Shown here piece by piece: positions 39,191 to 45,775 of a stretch of DNA of 60,215 nucleotides. The notes under the pieces were generated by a model. It ran no database searches, was not told the DNA's origin, and saw only the letters and a program-made list of their open reading frames with translations. The DNA lies in the NCBI GenBank assembly GCA_964431965.1, contig CAYSLU010000024.1:1-60215 (forward strand), given 5' to 3'. Each line of letters begins with the position of its first letter. Within the stretch, counting starts at the first letter, position 1. The DNA comes from CAYSLU01 sp964431965 (GTDB taxonomy: Bacteria; Verrucomicrobiota; Kiritimatiellia; CAIKKV01; CAYSLU01). Made by a program: the position numbers and the translations under genes.

Positions 39191-41209
39191 ATGAGCGCGA
39201 AACCCGTTCCGACTCCCGTTGGTGCTTCAAGCCGGCGCCGGCTCCTCCGGCTGGTCCCCGGCCTGGCCGCTCTCGCGGCGGCGCTGGCTACGCGGGCGGC
39301 CGGCGCCGCCGACTCCAGCGGCGAGTGCCTCTCGTGCCACAACGACAAAGCGATCGCCATGACGAAGGGCGGGGCCAGCATATCCCTGTACGTCGATCCG
39401 GCGGCGTACACGAACTCGGTCCACGGGGGGCTGGGCTGCGTCGACTGCCATGCCGGCTTCAAGCCCGACGAGATGCCGCACGCCGATCCCGTCCGGCCGG
39501 TGAGCTGTCAGGGGTGTCACGACGGAGAGCAGAAGGCGTACATGCAGTCGGACCACGGGCGCGCGCTGGCCGCCGGCATAAAGGGAGCGCCCGCCTGCGC
39601 GAGCTGTCACGGCGCGCACGACGTGCGGCCCGCCGCCGACCCGGCCTCGCCCACCGGCCGCCGCAAGGAGGCGGCCATGTGCCTCCACTGCCACCAGGAC
39701 AACCCGGACGTGCGCCAGCGCGTGGTGCCGTCCGCCGGCTTCATATCGAGCTACGAGGACAGCGTCCATGGCCAGGCGGTTCGGGATGGCGCGGCCGCGG
39801 CCACGTGCTCGGACTGCCACGGCGCTCATCAGCTGAAGAAGGCGTCGAATCCGGCGTCGCCCGTCGCCAAGCCGCACATCGCCGCGACGTGCGGAAAGTG
39901 CCACGCGAAGGTGCTCGAGCAGTTTGAATCCAGCATCCACGGGCGGTCGCTGGCCGCCGGAAGCTCGGACTCGCCGACCTGCACGGACTGCCACGGCGAG
40001 CACACGATCCTCTCGCACAGGGACAAGCTGGCCCCGACGGCGGCGAACAACGTCTCGGCTCAGGTCTGCTCGCCCTGCCACTCGTCCGTCAAGCTGACGC
40101 GGAAGTACGGCATGGCCGGCGACCGGTTTCGCAGCTTCGAGGACAGCTACCACGGCCTGGCGGGCAGGGCCGGCTCCGTGGACGTAGCCAACTGCGCCAG
40201 CTGCCACGGGGTGCACGACATCCGTCCGTCGACCGATCCCCGCTCGCGGATCAGCCCGGCGAACCTCGCGGCCACGTGCGGCGCGTGCCACCCCGGGGCC
40301 AACGAGAACTTCGCCAAGGGCTCGGTCCATGTGGTGGCCACGCCCACCTCCGACCGCGTGATCTTCTGGGTTTCGACCATCTACATCCTCGTGATCGTGC
40401 TCGTGGTCGGCGGGATGTTCGCGCACAACCTGCTGGACTTCCTGAAGAAGGCCCGGATCAAGCTGATGATCCGGCGCGGGGTGCTGCCGGCGAAGCACGT
40501 CGCGCCGCGCCTGTACCTGCGGATGACGCGCTCCGAGCGGCTGCAGCACGCCTCGCTTGTGCTGAGCTTCGTGACGCTGGTCCTGACGGGCTTCGCCCTG
40601 CGGTTCCCCGACGCCTGGTGGGTGGCGCCGCTGCGGAGCATCAGCCCCGGGATGTTCGAGCTGCGCGGCACGCTGCACCGCGTGGCGGGCGTCGTGCTCC
40701 TCCTGGCGAGCGTGTACCACGGGGCCTACGTGGCGTTCACCGTGCGCGGGCGCCGGCTGATCCGGGACCTGTGGCCCCGCTGGCAGGACGCGAAGGACGC
40801 GATCGGCGTCATGACGTACAACCTGGGCCTGTCGCCGGTGAAGCCGCGCCTCGGCCGCTTCAGCTACATCGAGAAGAGCGAATATTGGGCGCTGGTGTGG
40901 GGGACCGGCGTGATGGCGGCCACCGGGGCCATCCTGTGGTTCGACAACACCTTCCTCAACCTGCTGACCAAGCTGGGCGTGGACGTGGCGCACGCGGTGC
41001 ACTACTGGGAGGCGTGGCTGGCCACGCTGGCGATCATCGTCTGGCATTTGTACTTCGTGATCTTCAACCCGGATGTCTACCCCATCAACCTCGCCTTCTG
41101 GTCGGGCACGCTGACCGAAGAGGAGATGGAGGAGGAGCACCCGCTCGAGCTCGAGGAGATCCATCGCCGCGAGCGCCAGGAGTCCGCCCCCGCGAACGGT
41201 CCGCGCTGA
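39191..41209 (+). CDS. Second eleven-haem cytochrome c/b membrane fusion
   Basis: The 672-aa protein repeats the architecture of its upstream neighbour. It has an Arg-rich N-terminus and signal, and eleven CxxCH sites (CLSCH, CVDCH, CQGCH, CASCH, CLHCH, CSDCH, CGKCH, CTDCH, CSPCH, CASCH, CGACH). A transmembrane anchor (VIFWVSTIYILVIVLVVGG) precedes four b-type helices carrying His (RLQHASLVLSFVTLVLTG, GTLHRVAGVVLLLASVYH, HYWEAWLATLAIIVWHLYF). The C-terminus is acidic. The sequences have diverged well beyond a recent duplication, suggesting different redox potentials or partners. GGAGGATCCG precedes the ATG. Confidence 0.9.
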   Translation: MSAKPVPTPVGASSRRRLLRLVPGLAALAAALATRAAGAADSSGECLSCHNDKAIAMTKGGASISLYVDPAAYTNSVHGGLGCVDCHAGFKPDEMPHADPVRPVSCQGCHDGEQKAYMQSDHGRALAAGIKGAPACASCHGAHDVRPAADPASPTGRRKEAAMCLHCHQDNPDVRQRVVPSAGFISSYEDSVHGQAVRDGAAAATCSDCHGAHQLKKASNPASPVAKPHIAATCGKCHAKVLEQFESSIHGRSLAAGSSDSPTCTDCHGEHTILSHRDKLAPTAANNVSAQVCSPCHSSVKLTRKYGMAGDRFRSFEDSYHGLAGRAGSVDVANCASCHGVHDIRPSTDPRSRISPANLAATCGACHPGANENFAKGSVHVVATPTSDRVIFWVSTIYILVIVLVVGGMFAHNLLDFLKKARIKLMIRRGVLPAKHVAPRLYLRMTRSERLQHASLVLSFVTLVLTGFALRFPDAWWVAPLRSISPGMFELRGTLHRVAGVVLLLASVYHGAYVAFTVRGRRLIRDLWPRWQDAKDAIGVMTYNLGLSPVKPRLGRFSYIEKSEYWALVWGTGVMAATGAILWFDNTFLNLLTKLGVDVAHAVHYWEAWLATLAIIVWHLYFVIFNPDVYPINLAFWSGTLTEEEMEEEHPLELEEIHRRERQESAPANGPR

Positions 41210-41288
41210 GCGGGCGCCGGCCTGCCGGAGGATGGGCTCCTCCCTCCGGGCGATTTCTGTTTCCCGTTCCGCGCGGTTCGCGTATCTA

Positions 41289-41439
41289 GTGTGCTGTCCC
41301 GCAAATGACTACGCAAAACGCGCAAGTGCCTGTCATTCCGAGTGGAGCGAGGAATCTCGGGCTTGATCGAACGGCAAGAGATCCTTCGCTTTGCTCAGGA
41401 TGACCTTCATTCTGTAAGCCTATTTCCGAGACAGCACAC
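41289..41439. mobile_element. MITE-like element with a nested palindrome
   Basis: The 151-bp element has 10-bp perfect terminal inverted repeats, GTGTGCTGTC (41289-41298) and GACAGCACAC (41430-41439). TA is at both ends (41287-41288 and 41440-41441), extending the match to CTAG..CTAG. TA target duplication is the habit of IS630/Tc1-mariner elements. Inside, 41332-41357 (GTCATTCCGAGTGGAGCGAGG..) and 41378-41404 form a second imperfect inverted repeat. There is no transposase, so it must be mobilised in trans. It occupies most of the gap after the cytochrome genes. Confidence 0.8.
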
Positions 41440-41505
41440 TAGTGGCTCCCTGCGCCTGTGCAGGCGGCTCCGAGCCGTTGCGTGCGAGCCCAGGAGGAAT
41501 AGCCC

Positions 41506-42342
41506 ATGCCCCACTGTGAGATGATCCAGGCGGGCGAGATTCAGCTCGTAATCGGAGACGCTTCCCGCGACGGCGTCGGCGGGCGGCAGTATTGCGGGGT
41601 GTGGTCGCTCGCATCCAAGCGGCGCCCGTTCAACGCGTTCGGGAACTCCTATGCCGGGCTCATACCCGGCGAGATTCGCGGGAAGGCGCCGACGCTGACG
41701 GTGACGGACGACACGACGTGCGTGTTAGGCCGGGCGGCGGATGACGCTTGGCCGACGGACGTGCGCGCCGAGTATCGGGTGGCCGCGCCGCACTACGTCG
41801 ACCACCGGCTGACCTTCACAGACCGGCGGGATGTCCGGCGCGAGGGGTGTGATTTCCGCGAAGTCACGTGGTGCAGCTACATGAACTGCCCGGAGGACCC
41901 GCGCCTGCATTTCCGTGCAGGCGGCGAGTGGACGTCGTACCTGTCGCCGAAGCACGGGGCGGGGAGCAACATCGCGCCGGCTTATGTGGCCGATGCCGGG
42001 CTTGAGGCATGGCCCGCGCGTTCGGCCGCGGGCGAGCTGTTCCACTGGGACCGGGCGGCGGTGCGGTTTGACGAGCCGTTCTACTACGGGCGACTGGGCG
42101 ACATGGCGCTGATCTTCATGTTCCGCCAGCCGCGCTGGCTGCGGTTCTACTGCTCGCCGACGGGCGGCGGAGCGAGTCTCCTGCCCGGCGGGGCCTGTCC
42201 GGCCTGGGATTTCGAGTGGGTGATCCCGAAGGCCGAGTATGCCGTGGGCCGGACCTATGAGCTCTCGATGCGCATGGCGTACCTGCCGTTCGTCTCCAAC
42301 GACGCCGTGCTCGAGGAGTTTCGCCGGTTTGTGAGTGCGTGA
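41506..42342 (+). CDS. Unrecognised protein, probably a beta-sandwich sugar-related protein
   Basis: The 278-aa protein has no signal peptide and no motif I recognise. It is rich in aromatic residues and short beta-strand-like stretches (RQYCGVWSLASKRRPFNAF, YRVAAPHYVDHRLTFTDR, LRFYCSPTGGGASLL). This suggests a beta-sandwich similar to carbohydrate-binding or mutarotase-like folds, but this is a guess. AGGAGGAATAG lies just before the ATG, so translation is likely strong. It precedes a convergent DegT/oxidoreductase/deacetylase group and follows the MITE, so its operon partner is unclear. Confidence 0.75.
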   Translation: MPHCEMIQAGEIQLVIGDASRDGVGGRQYCGVWSLASKRRPFNAFGNSYAGLIPGEIRGKAPTLTVTDDTTCVLGRAADDAWPTDVRAEYRVAAPHYVDHRLTFTDRRDVRREGCDFREVTWCSYMNCPEDPRLHFRAGGEWTSYLSPKHGAGSNIAPAYVADAGLEAWPARSAAGELFHWDRAAVRFDEPFYYGRLGDMALIFMFRQPRWLRFYCSPTGGGASLLPGGACPAWDFEWVIPKAEYAVGRTYELSMRMAYLPFVSNDAVLEEFRRFVSA

Positions 42343-42357
42343 GGCGATGTCGCGATC

Positions 42358-43548
42358 TCAGCCGCGGCCCATGAGCTCGATCGCTTCGCGCAGCCCATCG
42401 GCCTGGCGCTTGGCTTCCTCGATCGGCAGGAAGATCAGGTTCGATGTGACCAGGCGCGGCATCACGTCCTCCACGACGGGGCAGAGGCCGGAGCGGTAGG
42501 CGTAGGTGCTGTTCTTCAGGTAGAAAGGGCAGCGGTTCGGGCAGCCGCGGCCGTAGGCCTGCGCGTTCTTGAAGAACTCGAACTCGTACGGCGCGGTCTC
42601 GTTGAAGCCGAACCGGAGCCCGATGTTCAGCTCGGTGTTCAGCTGCTTGAACCGGGCGTAGTCGAGGCCGTGCTTGTCGCCCTGCCACGTGCACGCGAAC
42701 CAGTAGCCCGCCTGCACCGCATCGCCCGGCACGCGGCGCGGCTGGAGCCAGCGGCAGCCCCCGATCGCCTCGTTGAAGATGCCGAGCGTGACGTTGTAGT
42801 AGTCGCGCACGATGTGATCGACGCGCTGGAGCTGGGCCAGGCCGATCGCGGCGGTCATCTCGTTCATGCGCCAGTTGAGCGTCATCATGGTGGGGCTTTC
42901 GCCCGAGAAGGCCCACACGTTCTCCATGTTGTCCGCCAGCTTTTCGTTCTGGATCGTCAGCATCGCCCCGTCGCCGGTCGAGAGCTGCTTGAACTCCTGG
43001 AAGCTGAACATGCCGATGTCGCCGTAGGTGCCGACGTGCCGGCCTTTCCAGTAGGCGCCCATGCCGTGGGCGCAGTCCTCGATCAGGAACAGCCCGTGCC
43101 GGTCGCAGATCGCCCGGATCTCGTCGATGCGCGCGGGCAGGCCCCAGAGGTGGGTCACGATCACGGCCTTCGCGTTGGGCGTGATGTTCGCCTCGAGCGA
43201 CTTCGGGTCCATCAGGTACGTATCGGGCTCGATATCCACGAAGCGCGGGACGGAGTTGAAGTAGTAGGCGGCGAGCGCGCCGAAGTGCACGATCGGGTCG
43301 CAGAGCACTTCGGTGCCCACGCCGGCGCCGCTCACGCTGACCGCCTCGGCGAGCGCGCACATGCCGTTGTTGCGGGCGAGGGCGATCCTGGCGCCGACGT
43401 GCCGGGCGAACGCCTTCTGGAAGCGCTCGACCATGCCGCCCTCGTTGAAGAAGATGCTCATCTTGCCGCGGTCGAGCACCTCCTTCAGGTAGCTCAGCTC
43501 CAGTTCGTCCAACCCGCGCATTTCCTTGGCAAACGGCCCGTAGTTCAT
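42358..43548 (-). CDS. DegT/DnrJ/EryC1/StrS-type PLP aminotransferase
   Basis: The 396-aa protein has the type-I fold of sugar aminotransferases. The cofactor Lys is in FSFQEFKQLSTGDGAM near residue 188; ALARNNGMCALAEAVSV and IEDCAHGMGAYWKG carry the phosphate loop and the stacking or acidic residues. A Cys-rich stretch near the C-terminus (GRGCPNRCPFYLKN, SGLCPVVED) is less usual. Family members aminate keto-sugars or act as dehydratases. It lies 4 bases downstream of an oxidoreductase gene and 37 bases after it a PIG-L gene, suggesting amino-sugar or cyclitol metabolism. Confidence 0.9.
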   Translation of the reverse strand: MNYGPFAKEMRGLDELELSYLKEVLDRGKMSIFFNEGGMVERFQKAFARHVGARIALARNNGMCALAEAVSVSGAGVGTEVLCDPIVHFGALAAYYFNSVPRFVDIEPDTYLMDPKSLEANITPNAKAVIVTHLWGLPARIDEIRAICDRHGLFLIEDCAHGMGAYWKGRHVGTYGDIGMFSFQEFKQLSTGDGAMLTIQNEKLADNMENVWAFSGESPTMMTLNWRMNEMTAAIGLAQLQRVDHIVRDYYNVTLGIFNEAIGGCRWLQPRRVPGDAVQAGYWFACTWQGDKHGLDYARFKQLNTELNIGLRFGFNETAPYEFEFFKNAQAYGRGCPNRCPFYLKNSTYAYRSGLCPVVEDVMPRLVTSNLIFLPIEEAKRQADGLREAIELMGRG

Positions 43549-43552
43549 GTTG

Positions 43553-44590
43553 TTACCCCGTGATGCGGACGATCTTCCCCTTGCGTGCGGATTCGATGGC
43601 GGCGAAGCAGGCTTCGCTCGTGCGGTAGGCGCTGTCCACGTCGTTCAGGCACGGCGTGCCGTCCGCCAGCATGTCGACAAAGTGGTCCATGAGCGGGCCC
43701 CAGGTCTCGGACACGCCCCCCTGCACGTTGTCCGGGATCCAGCTTGCGGGCAGCTCGATCGCGTCGCGCTCGTGGCCGGGATCCGCGAAGCGCGGCGTCG
43801 TGTCCAGCCACACGCGGTTGTTGATCACGCTGCCGCGCGTGCCGTAGAGCTTGAAGTTGAACGTGAAGGGGGCGATGGGGCCGACGCAGCACTGCACCTT
43901 GCCGATCGCGCCGCTCTTGAAGCGGAAGATCGCCACGGCGGTGTCCTCGGTCTCCACCTGCTGCTTGCGCGGGAGGAACGCGTCCTTCATGCAGGCGACC
44001 TCGACGATCTCGCCGCAGAAGTAGCGGATGAGGTCCACGTTGTGTCCGCTGCCCGCGTGGAAAATGCTGCCGGCGATGCGCTCCTTGCCGAGCCAGCTCC
44101 AGATGTCCCAGTCGCCCGGGACGTGGTGGATGTAGTCCGACTCGATCATGAACGGCGTCCCGAGCGTGCCCGCGTCGAGCAGCTTCCGCGCGTGCTGGTA
44201 GAGCGGGTTCAGGCGGCGGTGGTAGCCGATCAGGTACTGCACCTTCGCGCGGCGCACGGCTTCGCGGATCCGCTTGCAGTCCTCGAGCCGGATCGCCATG
44301 GGTTTCTCGCAGTAGATGTGCTTTCCGCGGCGGGCGGCGGCGATCGCCATCTCCGCGTGCATCGCGTTCGGGGAGGCGATGACCACGGCGTCGATGTCCG
44401 ACTTGAGGAGGGCGTCGACCGACGCATAGGTCGGGCAGGCGACGGGGTGCGCGGCTCGGAACTTGTCGATGTTGGCGGCCTGGCTGTCGGCGATTCCGGC
44501 GAGCTCTGCGCGCGGGTTTCGCAGGATGTTCCGGGCGTGCTCGCTGCCGATCCAGCCGATGCCGACGATACCGATCCGGACTTTCTTCAT
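43553..44590 (-). CDS. Gfo/Idh/MocA family oxidoreductase
   Basis: The 345-aa protein shows IGIVGIGWIGSEHARNI as the GxGxxG dinucleotide loop, YCEKPMAIR as the EKP motif, and HAGSGHNVDLIRYFCGE with the Asp/His pair. The ATG at 44590 is chosen because the Rossmann strand starts five residues later. In one operon with an aminotransferase and a deacetylase, the likely reaction is oxidation of a hydroxyl to a keto group that the aminotransferase then aminates. The substrate is unknown. Confidence 0.9.
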   Translation of the reverse strand: MKKVRIGIVGIGWIGSEHARNILRNPRAELAGIADSQAANIDKFRAAHPVACPTYASVDALLKSDIDAVVIASPNAMHAEMAIAAARRGKHIYCEKPMAIRLEDCKRIREAVRRAKVQYLIGYHRRLNPLYQHARKLLDAGTLGTPFMIESDYIHHVPGDWDIWSWLGKERIAGSIFHAGSGHNVDLIRYFCGEIVEVACMKDAFLPRKQQVETEDTAVAIFRFKSGAIGKVQCCVGPIAPFTFNFKLYGTRGSVINNRVWLDTTPRFADPGHERDAIELPASWIPDNVQGGVSETWGPLMDHFVDMLADGTPCLNDVDSAYRTSEACFAAIESARKGKIVRITG

Positions 44591-44627
44591 GGGGGGGATC
44601 CTCGCGGTGGCGGTTGGGGCGAAGCGG

Positions 44628-45335
44628 TCAGGGCAGAACGTTGAACGGCTTGATCGCGCCCCGGCCGCGCATGGGGGCAAAGCATTCGGCGTACGTGCAT
44701 CCGGCCTGCTCGCCCCAGAACGCGTCGGGCCGCGTGCAGAGCTGATCGAACCCGGTCCCGAGCGCCCGCTGCATCGCGTCCTCCTGCGACGCGTGGAGCG
44801 CGAGCAGCCGGACCTTTTCGGCGAACTGCTCCGTGACGTCCACGAAGTGCGTGGCCGGGAACTGGAAGGCGCCGTGCGGCGGAACCGTGAAGATCGCCGG
44901 GTGCCGCGCGAGCGGACGCGACTCGGTCAGCAGCAGAGGCAGGGAGGAGTGCATGCAGCAGTGCCGGACGAGCTGGTGGACCGTGGTGTGGTCGAGGTTG
45001 TAGTCCTCCTCGAAGTGCGTGAAGATCAGGTCGGCCCCGGTCCGGCGGATCGCCTCGATCAGCCGCATGCGGGTCTCGGGCGTGTCGTACAGGAACTCGT
45101 CCCGCTCCTCGAGGCACAGGTACTCGGCGCCGCAGGCGCGGGCGAGCGCGCTCATCTCCGCGCGCCGGACGGCGGCCGCCTCCTGGCGGGAGGGCAGGGG
45201 ATCGCGCATGACGCCGCCGGAGCCGTCCGTGACCGCCACGAACCACAGGCGGTCGCCCCGGGCGCGGCACTTCAGCATCGTGCCGAGGCAGCGCATCTCA
45301 TCGTCCTGGTGAGCCATGATCGACACCACATTCAT
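44628..45335 (-). CDS. PIG-L/LmbE family N-deacetylase
   Basis: The 235-aa protein carries the zinc-binding motif AHQDDEMRCLGT, a variant of AHPDDE with Pro replaced by Gln, and the later His pair in FEEDYNLDHTTVHQLV. The family removes N-acetyl groups from GlcNAc-containing compounds. It is the first gene of the minus-strand trio (deacetylase, oxidoreductase, aminotransferase). Palindromic elements lie upstream. Confidence 0.88.
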   Translation of the reverse strand: MNVVSIMAHQDDEMRCLGTMLKCRARGDRLWFVAVTDGSGGVMRDPLPSRQEAAAVRRAEMSALARACGAEYLCLEERDEFLYDTPETRMRLIEAIRRTGADLIFTHFEEDYNLDHTTVHQLVRHCCMHSSLPLLLTESRPLARHPAIFTVPPHGAFQFPATHFVDVTEQFAEKVRLLALHASQEDAMQRALGTGFDQLCTRPDAFWGEQAGCTYAECFAPMRGRGAIKPFNVLP

Positions 45336-45498
45336 CGGAAGCCCTCCGGTTGGCGCATGAGGTTAGCAAAACGAGCGCCGCAGGCAAGTCCATGGACAGG
45401 TGTTGGTTCGGCTGCCTTTCGGATGGTTGACCGCAGCGACGCTGAGGTCGTGGAGATGGAGCCCAATATCGAACCGCGAAATGTCGCCCCTGGCCCCC

Positions 45499-45528
45499 AA
45501 AAAAAACGAAAACGTTTTCGTTTTTTTT
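45499..45528. terminator. Perfect A/T-flanked palindrome, possible bidirectional terminator
   Basis: Eight A, then CGAAAAC-GTTTTCG, then eight T (nine in all) form a 30-bp perfect palindrome. The stem is AT-rich, weak for a terminator, but it gives a T-run in both directions. It stands out sharply from the GC-rich surroundings. Confidence 0.4.
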
Positions 45529-45549
45529 TGCCCGCCAGCATGGCGGGCA
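45529..45549. repeat. Short hairpin next to the A/T palindrome
   Basis: TGCCCGCCA (45529-45537) and TGGCGGGCA (45541-45549) are perfect complements around GCA. It abuts the A/T palindrome, so the two may form one compound structure. Confidence 0.5.
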
Positions 45550-45617
45550 TCATGCCTGACCCCAGTGGCCGCGGGCGGCAGCAATTCGCGCTGTGACCGG
45601 CGCGCCACCCGGACTAC

Positions 45618-45684
45618 GGGCTGAAGCCCGCACTACAAACGGCGAGATGGCCGGCTCCGGCGTTTGTAGTGCGGCCTTCAGGCC
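45618..45684. repeat. Inverted repeat with TAGTGCGG/CCGCACTA arms
   Basis: The arms GGGCTGAAGCCCGCACTACA.. (45618-45641) and ..TGTAGTGCGGCCTTCAGGCC (45661-45684) are nearly complementary around a 19-base loop. GGGCTGAAGCCC is itself palindromic. The form matches dispersed palindromic elements of bacterial intergenic DNA. Confidence 0.6.
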
Positions 45685-45724
45685 GTTCTGCGGCCATTGT
45701 GCGAACTGCTGCGCGGGCGGGTGC

Positions 45725-45752
45725 TTGTGTTTCGGCGGGTGCCGTATATAGT
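45725..45752 (+). promoter_or_regulatory. Putative promoter of metG
   Basis: TTGTGT (45725-45730), a 16-base spacer and TATAGT (45747-45752, five of six consensus positions) precede the metG ATG by about 24 bases. Confidence 0.5.
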
Positions 45753-45775
45753 GAGGCCCGCACGAAACGGGGAAG

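Larger units (their letters stand above)
45336..45775. other. Gap between the PIG-L gene and metG
   Basis: About 440 bases with no supported gene. It holds three structured elements listed separately: the 30-bp A/T palindrome, the 21-bp hairpin beside it, and an inverted repeat at 45618-45684. The metG promoter candidate is in the last 50 bases. The PIG-L operon promoter should lie within the first 100 bases but no clear boxes were seen. Confidence 0.5.

Noticed and set aside
37006..39462. Very long antisense open frame opposite the 11-haem membrane cytochrome
   Set aside because: It is a shadow produced by GC-rich codon bias; the sense strand encodes eleven CxxCH motifs and clear transmembrane helices.
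41289..41439. Degraded insertion sequence with a transposase remnant
   Set aside because: The 151 bp between the terminal repeats encode no protein; a non-autonomous MITE fits better.
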